Assembly (NCBI GenBank): GCA_017634975.1
Contig: JAGBMJ010000025.1
Coordinates: 124,001 to 188,000 of the forward strand
Reading direction: 5' to 3'
DNA: 64,000 nt
Origin: Lachnospiraceae bacterium
GTDB taxonomy: Bacteria; Bacillota; Clostridia; Lachnospirales; Lachnospiraceae
The position numbers were made by a program, and so were the translations under genes. Within the stretch, counting starts at the first letter, position 1, and every line of letters begins with the position of its first letter. Shown here one piece after another: positions 27,201-37,077 of this stretch. The notes below the pieces were generated by a model that was not told the DNA's origin, searched no databases, and saw only the letters and a list, made by a program, of their open reading frames with translations.

Positions 27201-27610
27201 GTGCTTACACTTACAACGGTGTTGATTACTTCGTAGCAGGTGGTGTTGTAAACCAGAACGCAAACGGTCTGATCTTCACCGGTAGTGACGGATGGAAGTT
27301 CCTGGCAGCTGGTCACGTAGTAACCGGCAACAAGGGTCTGGTAATGTACAACGGTGAGTGGTTCTGGATCGATGATAAGGGCAGCTGTGATGATACTTAT
27401 GCAGCAATCGTTAAGTGGAACGGATCTGACTTCCTTGTACACGGTGGCAGACTGCGTACCGACTACACAGGCTTCACCTATGATCCGCAGAAGAAGAGTG
27501 ACTGGTATCACATCACCAACGGTCAGGTATGGGGCGATGGCACCATCACTGATATCAGCATCGAAGGTGGCACGATCACCCGTAACGTAGTGGGTGGTAA
27601 GGTTCAGTAA
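24236..27610 (+). CDS. BspA-like leucine-rich-repeat surface protein with Big_2 domains and C-terminal shared module
   Basis: 1124 residues. ATG 24236 is preferred over ATG 24218 because GGGG at 24224-24227 is well spaced for it. Signal peptide ~1-33, then a strongly acidic Glu/Val segment (~34-75). Residues ~130-565 hold about ten BspA/LRR_5 repeats (CTSLADVKLP, INESAFRDCTNLASIILP). A beta domain (~575-710), two Big_2-like domains (~715-895) and the shared module (~901-1124) follow. BspA-type repeats mediate binding to host or microbial partners, so an adhesin role is likely. Codon use (GTT, GCT, AAC, ACC) is close to dnaK and the stand-alone module gene, and with the strong promoter it suggests abundant expression. 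Confidence 0.92.
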   Translation: MKKRNAKVFALFMSVAMAMPNVAAAMPVYAAPEAEEIEAEAEEDVEEVEVDEVEVEEETEAETEEEEIVEGEAEDNSDVSRIKVLDNSAIVDQGDCGAVVTDSVKWELRESGNFYLTATASETADGKDRAMTAYAVGSRPWEAYIDQIKQVVVDNELYNISDEAFKECKNLERVIINSHVQEIGVSAFEKCTNLTLVTYPSNDQANVKYYREAAFKDCTSLTTITFTKELTEINAFCFYNCKSLAFPNGLNLQGKLDTIETAAFWGCESLTSLILPANVKVIEGGYDNTIYTSLDQASNPNKLEGKWGAFAGCTGLTSVEFKPNNGKGIEYIGEFAFYKCTSLADVKLPFTLWVVDDYAFEDCTGLSSVTMEDSKVTELYGTFKRCNSLSTFKVIPTETLTGYTGSLYIIGKETFQSCTSLANVDLAPKADHGPVGLSDYEINESAFRDCTNLASIILPEDLKKLGDSAFEGCTALTTIDIPDGAVSLGKNCFYNDIKLDDIYLPLSLTEIGGSAFSCNNNALETMRLMDVYYGGTDDDWDALLASGKVGPSNELLTTPAGPEGKNFRYKANKYFDSRIELPVPQIKKVEYIKGGVSISWDKVSVTVGDQVISPEYYHIYQNHDTSKTVNQQWEQQTPLWTEVGYVSGSEDKYVYSITETMKPGDVYNFRIVAEFDLDEDGNYGTPEEGENSKLGTYFEYEVPVSEDDFVATTDLDFEKPSYTLILNAEDEKAGQVTVPVQITPDNASKQNYAWESKDPSVAVATVSDDKKSVLVTAKGVGNTTVSVTTADGKITASFKVFVVDADTILPTKISFDTQKVEVAENGTAKVSINIEPSDAKASYIWESDNTKYATVKVAEDEKSAVVTGVLAGETKIIVTSSNGITAEIPVVVGKGTVTPEKVNNTFSKEDAVIGAKIDANHNVKLDVDADGNFTGATITNAKGEVDKDADSNLVNIVTEYNTDGTPKTFYTLVFTDGKWDTSYDSATKGAYTYNGVDYFVAGGVVNQNANGLIFTGSDGWKFLAAGHVVTGNKGLVMYNGEWFWIDDKGSCDDTYAAIVKWNGSDFLVHGGRLRTDYTGFTYDPQKKSDWYHITNGQVWGDGTITDISIEGGTITRNVVGGKVQ

Positions 27611-27650
27611 TTGATCCTGTCATACTGACAATACAAAAGTAATACCCAAG

Positions 27651-27680
27651 AGCCGTCGCACGAAAGTGCGGCGGCTTTTA
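27651..27680 (+). terminator. Rho-independent terminator after the LRR gene
   Basis: Stem AGCCGTCGCA (27651-27660) with TGCGGCGGCT (27667-27676), one G-T pair, then TTTT-like tail. Confidence 0.8.
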
Positions 27681-27733
27681 TGTTAATAAAAAATGATATA
27701 AAACAGATATAAAAATTTGTATATAATTCATGC

Positions 27734-27762
27734 TTGAGAAGATATAATCGGTATTATATAAT
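27734..27762 (+). promoter_or_regulatory. Promoter for the giant Ig-like protein
   Basis: TTGAGA at 27734-27739, a 17-base spacer and TATAAT at 27757-27762. A second TATAAT at 27743-27748 has a poorly spaced upstream partner. A small hairpin (GGTGT-TTTT-ACACC) follows near 27777-27790 in the leader. Confidence 0.6.
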
Positions 27763-27836
27763 AGAAAAATCGAGTGGGTGTTTTTACACCTGTCTTTTAT
27801 ATATATAAAATATATATTCAAGAGGAGGAATCCTGA

Positions 27837-30800
27837 ATGAAAAGGACGACGAAACAAAGGCTGAGCAGAGCGATGGCTGCGATCATGCTGATCTCGCAGT
27901 TTTCGCCCATGGGTGTCTACGCGGCATCGGACGATACGGGTATAGAGATCGTATCGGAAGAAGCGGTTGAAGAAACAGGTGAAGAGAGCACCGTAGAAGC
28001 CGCTTCCGAAGATGCTATGGACGAAGCATCTGTTGAAGAGAGTGCAGCAGACGAAGTCACTGCAAACGATGCGGATTCGGAAGATACTGCAGATGCAGAT
28101 TCCGAAGAGGATGCAGCTGTTTCGGATACAGAAGCAGATTCTGAAGATGACGAGACTGCTTCTGATGAAGAAGCGGCAGATCCGGAAGATGAGCTGACCG
28201 AAGAAGAGATCGAAGAGGATCTTGAGGAAGTTGAATTCTACGATGAAGAAGTAGTAGAAGTAGAAGACGAGGAACCGGAACGCCTGGGATCGGTTTCTGT
28301 AGAACCGATTGATGGTATATATACTATTGAACCGCATTTTAATGAAACGTTTACTCTTGAAATGGTAGTTACACAGGATGATGATGAGGCATACACTTAT
28401 GAATGGTATGAGGATGGAAATAGAAAATACGGTACCAAAATGGATTCTACTACTACAACGTTGACAGTAGAAGATGGTGTTGATCGTTATACGCCGTACT
28501 ATTTCTATGTGATTGATAGTGGTGATAAGGTTGTAGATTACACTACAATATATGTGTATCCGACTAATGATCTTGAAGCATACGTGAAAGACGATGAAAA
28601 TAAGGCTAGGTCTGCAAATCTGTCGGTGCCTTATGGTGAATCCGTTACGCTGAGTGTTGTAGCGAGTGCATATGATGATGAGAATATCACATATCAGTGG
28701 TATGGACCGGATGGAAAGGATGAAGAAGCAAAAGATCCCGATTACACTATTGATAAGGTGACGGACAAAGTTACCTGGTACTGTGTAGTAAATGACGGAT
28801 ATGGTAGTGAACAAGTATGGTTTTATATTACTGTAGATAATTCTTTTGTTGCTTATCCGGAAGGTGAAGAAGAAACAGCAACATACAAGAATGTAAACGT
28901 GCTTGTTGGAGATGATGTCACTCTGAAGGTGATTGCAGAATCTTCAGAAGGCGATCTCACCTATGAATGGGGTAGCTACTATGCATCTGGTGTTTTAGGA
29001 GACAAAGCATCTCTTGAATTGACCGATGTTACAGAGGCAACTAGTTACTACTGTCATGTAAGTGATCAGTTTGGAAACAGCAAATACATTTACTTTTATA
29101 TACAGCTGGATAATGAATTCAGCATTAAGGCTTATGTAAATGACGAAGAAAAAGAGGTTCCGGGGTCTTCTTATACTAATATCGAAGTAAAAGAAGATGC
29201 AGGAACGAAGGTGGAACTGAAGGTAGAAGGTTCCGCGCATGAAGACAGCGAGATGAAGTATCAGTGGTCTGTGCGTTCATTGAACAGTAACGGATATACA
29301 ACGATCGAAGATGCAACCGGAAAAACATATACTCCGGAAGCAAGTGGTTATTATCGTTGTATGGTATCGGATGGCTACAGCAATAATAGCTTGACGGTTA
29401 CTTTTTACGTAGTTTTTGATAATGATTTCAAGGCATATCCGGATGGTGAGGAAGAGGATGCCTTCAGTACAACGATTGCAGCAGAAGTGGGCAGTGAAGC
29501 TGTTCTGAAAGTTGCAGTAAGTGGCAAGGATACCACAGATGTCACCTATAAATGGACGAATGACAGCAACGATGACCTGAGTAACGAAACAGGTAAGAGT
29601 CTGACGATAAGTGAAGTCAGCAAAAAAGAGGTTTACTATTGCACAGTTACGGATAAGTATGGTACATCCAGGCGTATCACATTTAATGTGATCGTGGATA
29701 ACAGTTTTGTTGCGTATCCGGAAGGAGAAGATGAGACTGCAACAAGTAAGGATGTAACTGTTCTTGCCGGGGATGATGCAACATTGAAGGTGATCGCATC
29801 CTCTACAGATAAGAGTATTACTTACCAGTGGAAAAAATATGATTCTGACAACTGGAAGTGGGTGGATCTGGAAGAGGAAACCACGGAATCCCTGAAACTG
29901 GAAAAAGTTAAAGCTGCGGCGAACTATCGCTGTTTGGTAAGTGACCAGTATGGCAATAAAAAAGAAATAGCATTTACTGTTCACGTAGATAACAAATTCA
30001 ACGCATATCCGGAGGGAACGGAACCAGGTACCGGTTATGTCAGTATTAATGCAGATCCGGGTGATACGGTAGAGCTGAAAGTTGTTGTTGAAGCGCATGA
30101 TGACAGCCAGATGAAGTATGAATGGCATGGGAATGGCATTATCGAAGGAGCGGAGAAGGCTTCCTACAGTGTTACCAAGAGTGGTTCCTATTACTGTACC
30201 GTGAGTGATGGATATGGCAACCGTAAATATGTAAATTTCGATGTGAAGATTGATAATGCATTTAAGGCGTATCCGTATGGAGAGGATGAGGATGCGGCTT
30301 CTACGACGATCGCAGTAAAGAAAGGTGCAGATGCTGAACTGAAGGTGGTTACCAGCGGAAATGATCTTACCGGTGTGACTTACCTTTGGGAAAGCAATGA
30401 TCAGCAGGAAGATCTGAGTGCGAATACAGGCAGCAGTCTGACGGTAAAGAATATAACAGAAAAGAAGGTATATCATTGTACCGTGAATGACAAGTATGGC
30501 TCGTCTTCCAGATATATCACGTTTAATGTGATCGTGGAGAATGGGTTTGATGCATATCCGGCGGGAGCAAAAACGGGGATCACTACGGTTGATCATACCG
30601 TAAAATTCGGACAGGATATCACACTTGAGGTGATCGCAACTGCTACGGATAAGAGTCTTACTTATGAATGGGATAGAAATTATGATGCTCTTGAGGAAAC
30701 CTCAGGGAAACTGGTACTGACGGGAGTGAAGGCCAGCGGTACGTATCACTGCAAGGTCAGTGATCAGTTTAACAACAGCAAAACGCTGACATTTAATGTA

Positions 30801-33800
30801 AATGCGGATAATGAGTTTGTAGCTCATCCTGACGGGGTTAATGAGGATACCAATATACTGTATATGACCGTTTTGGGCAGTGAGACTCCGGCAGCATTGA
30901 AAGTTGTAACGGGAGCGCTGGATGACAGTAAGCTTTCTGTCGAGTGGTACTCGGGTTATCATTATTCCTATGGGTATGGCGGAACGAAGCTGGAGGAAAC
31001 AGGAACAACGCTTTCGGTAAGTGAGAGTGGTACATATACCTGTTACGTAACAGACGGATATGAATCCTCCAAATGCATATATTTCTATGTGACAGTGGAT
31101 AACGGATTTGCTGCATATCCGGAAGGATGTGAAAAAGACAGTTCCGAAGCGGATATTGCTGTAGCAGCAAAGGGCGATACAGCAACGCTTAAAGTAGCTG
31201 TAGACGCACTGGATAAGAGCAAGATCACATATGCATGGTCCGGCAGCACGGCAGTGAGCAGCGAGACCGGTGCTTCTGTAGAGGTGGCTGTAGATAAGAA
31301 GGCAGTTTATCGTTGTACCGTAAGCGATCCGTACGGAAACAGCAAAACGGTTACCTTTAATGTATCGGTAAACAGCGCATTGACGGCAGCTCTGATGCTG
31401 AATGGTGAAAACGTCACAGATACGGACTCAGACGGGGTTGTTACTGTAAAGTCTACGGATAAGCTGGAACTGAAGATGGTGGCTGATGCCGAGAATAAGG
31501 AAGGATTGAAGTATCAGTGGACGAATAACGGAGTCGTTGCCGGATCTTCCGATACACTTGTATATGAAGATCTGTCGAAAACGATACCGGGTACGATCTC
31601 GTGTACAGTTACGGATCAATATGGCAATACTGTAACAAAGAGTATTGAAATCGTAATTGATAATGCGTTTTATGCATATCCTGCCGGCTCGGAAAGTAAA
31701 GAGTCCTATGGTACGATAGTGACAGTAAAGGCCGGTGGTAACGATACGATTGAAGTGACGGCAGAAGCAATGGCCGGAGAGCTTCATTACAGTTGGTCAG
31801 GTGGAACATCAGATACAAATAAACTGCCGGTTTCCAAGAGCGGAACCTATACCTGTACGGTACGTGATGATTATGGGCATAGCAAGTCTGTTGTGTTTGG
31901 CGTAACAGCAGATAATGCCCTGGATGCTTATCCCGAAGGCGCAGTGAATGGTCTGAGTATCACTAAGAATGTGACAGCGAACGAAGCATTCACAATGAAG
32001 GCATTCGCTACGGCCAACGACAAAGAGAGTATTTCTTACAAATGGACCAAAGGCAGCGCGAGAAACACAGTGATCGGTAAGACGGCCGAGCTCTCTGTAG
32101 GAGGTATCGATAAGAATACTACCTATTATTGTGTTGTGTCGGATACTTATGGTAATTCAAAGACGCTGACATTCAATATGGTAGTATTTGATAACGAATT
32201 CCGTGCATGGGCATCGGGGTATGATGCGAGCAGTACTTCAGTCTATATCTACAGAGGTGATGATGTTGAACTGAAAGTAGAAGTAAGCGGTAAGGATACG
32301 GAAGGAGTAACCTATTCGTGGAGAAGAGGATACGGTAGTTCAACGATTGCCGGTGAAACCACGGATACTCTGAAACTTTCTTCTGTAACAGAACAGAATT
32401 ATTACTATTGCGATGTAAAGGATGCATATGGTAACAGCCAATCGGTATATTTCTATATTAGTTTTAATTCGAAGTATCAGGTTTATGCCGGAGATGAGGA
32501 TGTGACAGATGCAACAGTAAACGTAAAACCTGGTGATGATGCGGTATTGAAAGTACGTGTAGTTTCCGAGGAAGAACTGCAGCTGAAGTATTACTGGAGT
32601 AAAAACGGAAGAACCATAAGCGGAACGACAGCCACACAAACGATTTCTGCAAAGGATCTGAAAAATGGTGACAGATATAGCTGTATGGTAAAGGACAGCA
32701 ACGGAAATCAGACACAGGTATCTTTTGCAATCTCGGTAGATAATGGTTTTTCTGCTTATGTAGCAGGGACGGAAGAAACTACGGCAACCATCAAAGCGCT
32801 CGCAGGTGCTACCGTAGAATTGGCGGTAGATGCAAAGGCAGATGACGGCAAGCTGACGTATTCCTGGAAAAAAGATTCAGAGACGATTTCGGAGACTTCA
32901 GCCGTTCTGAAAGATACCGCTGACAAAAATGCTGATTACAGCTGTACGGTAACAGACAGTTATGGGCATAGTACGTTAATAACGTTTAACGTGAATGTTC
33001 GGAACAGATTTACCGTGCATCCGGAAGGCACTAAGCTGGATACGGCTTATATTACGGTGCCGGCCGGAAAGGACACCGTTCTGAAAGTAGAAGCGGAAGG
33101 AACGGATCTTAAGGATGTAGTGTATCATTGGGCAAAGTATAACCCGTATACTTCCAACTACGATTTACTGGATGGCAATAAAGAAAGCTTGACATTGACG
33201 GCAGTTAAAACGGCGGCGCAGTACAGGTGTGTCGTGACAGATGCGTATGGCAATAGTTCTACGGTATACTTCAATGTAGAAGCAGATAACCAGTTTGTAG
33301 TGAAGGCAGCTTGCGATACGGATCAGACCGTGGCACCGAACTCAGACGTTAAACTTTCGGTAAGTGTTTCTGCTTCCGACAAGGAGGGAATCACATACCA
33401 GTGGTATAAGGGGGCTCCTTACGGAACGGATGCCCGGATCAATGGTGTTGACGGCGATGCATTTACCGTGAAAGGATTAACGGAGTCAACATATTATTAC
33501 TGTCGGGTAGAGGATGCGTATGGTAACAGCGAGTTTGTAACGTTCCGTTTGACGGTAGATAATGCATTTGATGCATATGCCGCAGGCTATGAAGTAAAGG
33601 AGACCTATGCTTATATCTACGTTGATTATGGTAAGAGCGCAACGTTGGAAGTGGCTGTCGAAGCTAAGGATGACAGCAAGGTGACCTATTCCTGGAGCAA
33701 ATCCTGGACTACCGGTTATTCTGCAAAGGATTCGAAATATGTACTTGATAAAGTGACCAAAGCAGAAACGTATCGCTGCACTGTAAGCGATGGTTACGGA

Positions 33801-36800
33801 AACTCCAAAACAATCTACTTCTATGTACAGGTTGAGAACTCACTGTCACTGAAGGCCGATGGTGATAACTATGTAACGGCAGAGTATGGCAAACCGCTCA
33901 CATTGGCGGTCACAGCGGAAGCAAATGATGCAGATCATCTGGTATTTGACTGGGGCGGAGCAAAAGGTACCGAGAAAGTCGATGGCACCAAAGCATCTCT
34001 GACGCTGGACGCAGTAAAGAAGAGCGGAGATTATGTCTGTACAGTAAGAGATCAGTACGGTAATTCTCGTCAGGTTACGTTCTATGTGAAAGTAGAGAAT
34101 AATCTGAAGGCAACGGCTGATAAATCGGAAGTGACCGTGGAATACGGAAAGGATGCTACGCTGAAGGTGAGCGTGACCGCAAATGAAACGAAGGGGATTA
34201 CCTATGCTTGGAGCGGTTCCGAGTACGATAAAGAAGCTGGTTACAATAAGAACATCGTTCTGAGAGATGCGGATGAAGCACAGCTGACCGTTAAGAATGT
34301 ATGCAAAACAGCCCGGTATACCTGCATCGTTACAGACGCATTCGGAAACAGACAAACCGTAGAGTTTACGGTAGCGATCGATAACAAACTGGATGTACAG
34401 CTGAACGATCAGACCGTGAAGTATGGTGACAGCGCAACGCTGAGTGCAACAGTCAGTGCAGGCAATAAAGAGGGGATCACTTATGAATGGTTTAGCAGCG
34501 AAAGAGTAAGTGACAGTTATCGGATCATCGGCGAGAAGGAAAGCAGCCTGAAGGTAGGTAGTGTAAAAGTAACACGTACTTATACCATCAAGGCTACCGA
34601 TATCTATGGTAATACGGCTACAGCAAGTGCTACAGTTAACGTAGATAACGGACTGACCATAGCTGTGGATGGTGATGCGGAATTTGTTGCAGCACAGGGT
34701 GATAAAGTGACCATGAAGGTTACGGCAACGGCAGCAAGCGGCAACATCACTTATACCTGGAATAAGTACTATTACTATGCAGAAACAGACAGATGGTCTT
34801 CTTACGGTGAAGTGGCAAATGCCAATAAGAACAGTTATACTTCTACAGTATATACAACAACCAAGTTTGTATGTACGGCAACAGATGATTTTAACAACAG
34901 AAAAAGCGTAGAATTTGTCATCCGGATAAAGGGTGATGAACCGATCGCAGTCACCGGTGTGACACTGGACAAGGGTGAGCTCATCCTGGCAGTAGGTGAT
35001 ACGGCAACCCTGACCGAAACAGTTGCTCCGCAGGGCGCAGACAACAGGAAGGTGACCTGGACGAGCAGCGATACGGCAGTGGCAACTGTAGATGAGAAGG
35101 GTAATGTCAAGGCAGTGGCAGCAGGTACGGCAATCGTTACGGTGAAGACCGAAGATGGCGGATTTACAGCGACCTGTGAAGTGACGGTAGAAGAGCAGCT
35201 TACTCCGGTAACAGGTGTGACTCTCGACAAGAAGACACTGGAAATGGAAACCGGTGACAAGGCAGTGCTTACGGCAACCGTAGCACCGGAAGGAGCAAGC
35301 AACAAGAAGGTAAGCTGGAGCAGCGACAAAGCAGATGTAGCAAAGGTAGATGAAAAGGGTAACGTGACTGCAGTGACTGCAGGAACAGCAAAGATCACGG
35401 TAACAACCGAGGACGGCGAGTTTACAGACACCTGTGAAGTGACCGTTACGGCAAAAGAAGTTCCGGTAGAGGGCGTGAGCCTGAACAAGAACAAACTGAG
35501 TCTGGTGATCGGTGACAAGTATACCCTGGCAGCAGCAGTGAAGCCGATGGATGCTTCCAACCAGAACGTAAGCTGGACGACAAGTGATGAAGCGGTAGCA
35601 ACTGTAAATGAGAACGGCGAAGTGATCGCAGTGGCAGCCGGTAAGGCAACGATCACGGTAACAACGGAAGACGGTGAGCAAAAGGCAGTCTGTGAAGTGA
35701 CTGTGACGGAAGAAGCTGTAGCATTGACAGGCATCACCGTAGATCAGGAAGAAGTGACACTGAAGGAAGGCGAAACAGCAACCCTGATCGTAAGCATGGT
35801 ACCGGAAGATGCAACCGAGCAGAAAGTAGTCTTCAGCAGCAGTGACGGAGCGGTAGCATCGGTGGATCAGGATGGTACGATCACGGCAGTGGCAGCAGGT
35901 AAGGCAACGATCACCGTGAAGACCGAAGACGAAGCATTCTCGGCTACCTGCGAAGTCACAGTAGAAGCAGCAACAACCGTAACAAGCGTAAGCCTGAATG
36001 AGGTCAAACTGGAACTGGTAGTCGGCAAGACTGCACAGCTGGTGGCAACGGTAGAACCGGAAGACGCACAGAACAAGGAAGTGACCTGGACCATTGACAA
36101 ACCTGCAGTAGCAACGGTAGATGAAAACGGTAAAGTAACGGCCGTAGCAGCAGGCAAGGCAACGATCACCGTGACTACGGTAGATGGTGAACTGACTGCA
36201 ACGTGTGAGGTGACGGTGAACAAAAAGACCGAGATCAGCGGAAATACGTTCTCTCTGGAACAGGCGGCGAAAGGCGTACCTGTGATCAACAACAGTGATT
36301 ACACGCTGAAGATCGAGCGCAATGAGAAGGGAGCGATCGTATCTGCAACGATCTATGGTCCGGACGACAAGGTGGCAACAGAGATTGATTCCTATATCGC
36401 AAACATTGTTACCGAGTACGATACGGACGGTAAGACACCGAAGACCTTCTATTCGCTGGTATTTACGAATGGCCAGTGGGATATCAAGTACGATTCCGGC
36501 ACCAAGGGTGCTTATAAGTATCTGGGTGTAGAGTACTTTGTAGCAGGTGGCGTAGTAAACCAGAATGCAAACGGTCTGATCTATACCGGCGCAGACGGCT
36601 GGAGATTCCTGGCTGCAGGCCATGTAGTAACAGGGCACAAAGGTCTGGTAATGTATGCCAACGAATGGTTCTGGATCGATGATGAAGGCAGATGTGATGA
36701 CACCTATGCAGCGATCGTGAAGTGGAACGGAGCAAACTTCCTGGTACACGGCGGCAGACTGCGTACGGATTACACTGGATTTACTTATGATCCGCAGAAT

Positions 36801-36920
36801 ACCAAAGTCTGGTATCATATCACCAACGGCCAGGTATGGGGCGAAGGTGAGATCACCGATATCAGCATCGAAGGCGGAGAGATCACACGTAACTGTGTAA
36901 ATGGTGCAGTCGTGGGCTGA
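27837..36920 (+). CDS. Giant secreted protein: ~24 Ig-like domains, five Big_2 domains and C-terminal shared module
   Basis: 3027 residues from ATG 27837 (GGAGG eight bases upstream). Signal peptide ~1-30, a very acidic Glu/Asp/Ala stretch to ~155, then about 24 tandem Ig-like domains of ~90-95 residues (~158-2366). Each unit typically opens with a FxAYPEG-like strand, has a central Y-x-W and a YxCxVxDxYGN strand, and ends VDN. The conserved Cys in the second motif usually has no partner Cys in the unit, so these are not classic disulfide Ig folds. Five Big_2 domains (~2370-2798; GVTLDK starts, TATVDENGKVTAVAAG cores) and the shared module (~2800-3027) complete it. It probably forms a long flexible fibre projecting from the cell. 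Its first three domains are paralogous to the 12551 protein. Confidence 0.93.
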   Translation: MKRTTKQRLSRAMAAIMLISQFSPMGVYAASDDTGIEIVSEEAVEETGEESTVEAASEDAMDEASVEESAADEVTANDADSEDTADADSEEDAAVSDTEADSEDDETASDEEAADPEDELTEEEIEEDLEEVEFYDEEVVEVEDEEPERLGSVSVEPIDGIYTIEPHFNETFTLEMVVTQDDDEAYTYEWYEDGNRKYGTKMDSTTTTLTVEDGVDRYTPYYFYVIDSGDKVVDYTTIYVYPTNDLEAYVKDDENKARSANLSVPYGESVTLSVVASAYDDENITYQWYGPDGKDEEAKDPDYTIDKVTDKVTWYCVVNDGYGSEQVWFYITVDNSFVAYPEGEEETATYKNVNVLVGDDVTLKVIAESSEGDLTYEWGSYYASGVLGDKASLELTDVTEATSYYCHVSDQFGNSKYIYFYIQLDNEFSIKAYVNDEEKEVPGSSYTNIEVKEDAGTKVELKVEGSAHEDSEMKYQWSVRSLNSNGYTTIEDATGKTYTPEASGYYRCMVSDGYSNNSLTVTFYVVFDNDFKAYPDGEEEDAFSTTIAAEVGSEAVLKVAVSGKDTTDVTYKWTNDSNDDLSNETGKSLTISEVSKKEVYYCTVTDKYGTSRRITFNVIVDNSFVAYPEGEDETATSKDVTVLAGDDATLKVIASSTDKSITYQWKKYDSDNWKWVDLEEETTESLKLEKVKAAANYRCLVSDQYGNKKEIAFTVHVDNKFNAYPEGTEPGTGYVSINADPGDTVELKVVVEAHDDSQMKYEWHGNGIIEGAEKASYSVTKSGSYYCTVSDGYGNRKYVNFDVKIDNAFKAYPYGEDEDAASTTIAVKKGADAELKVVTSGNDLTGVTYLWESNDQQEDLSANTGSSLTVKNITEKKVYHCTVNDKYGSSSRYITFNVIVENGFDAYPAGAKTGITTVDHTVKFGQDITLEVIATATDKSLTYEWDRNYDALEETSGKLVLTGVKASGTYHCKVSDQFNNSKTLTFNVNADNEFVAHPDGVNEDTNILYMTVLGSETPAALKVVTGALDDSKLSVEWYSGYHYSYGYGGTKLEETGTTLSVSESGTYTCYVTDGYESSKCIYFYVTVDNGFAAYPEGCEKDSSEADIAVAAKGDTATLKVAVDALDKSKITYAWSGSTAVSSETGASVEVAVDKKAVYRCTVSDPYGNSKTVTFNVSVNSALTAALMLNGENVTDTDSDGVVTVKSTDKLELKMVADAENKEGLKYQWTNNGVVAGSSDTLVYEDLSKTIPGTISCTVTDQYGNTVTKSIEIVIDNAFYAYPAGSESKESYGTIVTVKAGGNDTIEVTAEAMAGELHYSWSGGTSDTNKLPVSKSGTYTCTVRDDYGHSKSVVFGVTADNALDAYPEGAVNGLSITKNVTANEAFTMKAFATANDKESISYKWTKGSARNTVIGKTAELSVGGIDKNTTYYCVVSDTYGNSKTLTFNMVVFDNEFRAWASGYDASSTSVYIYRGDDVELKVEVSGKDTEGVTYSWRRGYGSSTIAGETTDTLKLSSVTEQNYYYCDVKDAYGNSQSVYFYISFNSKYQVYAGDEDVTDATVNVKPGDDAVLKVRVVSEEELQLKYYWSKNGRTISGTTATQTISAKDLKNGDRYSCMVKDSNGNQTQVSFAISVDNGFSAYVAGTEETTATIKALAGATVELAVDAKADDGKLTYSWKKDSETISETSAVLKDTADKNADYSCTVTDSYGHSTLITFNVNVRNRFTVHPEGTKLDTAYITVPAGKDTVLKVEAEGTDLKDVVYHWAKYNPYTSNYDLLDGNKESLTLTAVKTAAQYRCVVTDAYGNSSTVYFNVEADNQFVVKAACDTDQTVAPNSDVKLSVSVSASDKEGITYQWYKGAPYGTDARINGVDGDAFTVKGLTESTYYYCRVEDAYGNSEFVTFRLTVDNAFDAYAAGYEVKETYAYIYVDYGKSATLEVAVEAKDDSKVTYSWSKSWTTGYSAKDSKYVLDKVTKAETYRCTVSDGYGNSKTIYFYVQVENSLSLKADGDNYVTAEYGKPLTLAVTAEANDADHLVFDWGGAKGTEKVDGTKASLTLDAVKKSGDYVCTVRDQYGNSRQVTFYVKVENNLKATADKSEVTVEYGKDATLKVSVTANETKGITYAWSGSEYDKEAGYNKNIVLRDADEAQLTVKNVCKTARYTCIVTDAFGNRQTVEFTVAIDNKLDVQLNDQTVKYGDSATLSATVSAGNKEGITYEWFSSERVSDSYRIIGEKESSLKVGSVKVTRTYTIKATDIYGNTATASATVNVDNGLTIAVDGDAEFVAAQGDKVTMKVTATAASGNITYTWNKYYYYAETDRWSSYGEVANANKNSYTSTVYTTTKFVCTATDDFNNRKSVEFVIRIKGDEPIAVTGVTLDKGELILAVGDTATLTETVAPQGADNRKVTWTSSDTAVATVDEKGNVKAVAAGTAIVTVKTEDGGFTATCEVTVEEQLTPVTGVTLDKKTLEMETGDKAVLTATVAPEGASNKKVSWSSDKADVAKVDEKGNVTAVTAGTAKITVTTEDGEFTDTCEVTVTAKEVPVEGVSLNKNKLSLVIGDKYTLAAAVKPMDASNQNVSWTTSDEAVATVNENGEVIAVAAGKATITVTTEDGEQKAVCEVTVTEEAVALTGITVDQEEVTLKEGETATLIVSMVPEDATEQKVVFSSSDGAVASVDQDGTITAVAAGKATITVKTEDEAFSATCEVTVEAATTVTSVSLNEVKLELVVGKTAQLVATVEPEDAQNKEVTWTIDKPAVATVDENGKVTAVAAGKATITVTTVDGELTATCEVTVNKKTEISGNTFSLEQAAKGVPVINNSDYTLKIERNEKGAIVSATIYGPDDKVATEIDSYIANIVTEYDTDGKTPKTFYSLVFTNGQWDIKYDSGTKGAYKYLGVEYFVAGGVVNQNANGLIYTGADGWRFLAAGHVVTGHKGLVMYANEWFWIDDEGRCDDTYAAIVKWNGANFLVHGGRLRTDYTGFTYDPQNTKVWYHITNGQVWGEGEITDISIEGGEITRNCVNGAVVG

Positions 36921-36944
36921 CCGGTCGGATGAACAAGTCTTAAT

Positions 36945-36985
36945 AAGGGGGCTGTCGTACTTTCGTACGGCGGCCTCCTTTTCTT
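36945..36985 (+). terminator. Rho-independent terminator after the giant gene
   Basis: AAGGGGGCTGTCGTAC (36945-36960) pairs with GTACGGCGGCCTCCTT (36965-36980) over a TTTC loop with minor mismatches, followed by a T-rich tail. Confidence 0.8.
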
Positions 36986-37077
36986 TTGCCTTATAGGAAA
37001 TTGCACAACACGGAGGAAGGTTCTTTGGCTGTTCGTGACAAAGAAGCGGTTACAGTCTTATAAAAACTATGGAATTC

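Noticed and set aside
24206-27511. Long minus-strand open frame (~1100 codons) opposite the LRR gene
   Set aside because: It is a by-product of codon bias on the coding strand (few TTA, CTA and TCA codons). The plus strand has the signal peptide, recognisable domains, promoter, ribosome site and terminator.
33846-36818. Minus-strand open frame of ~990 codons opposite the giant protein
   Set aside because: Same codon-bias shadow. Its translation is Cys/His/Tyr-rich without any domain, and similar shadows occur opposite every module copy.
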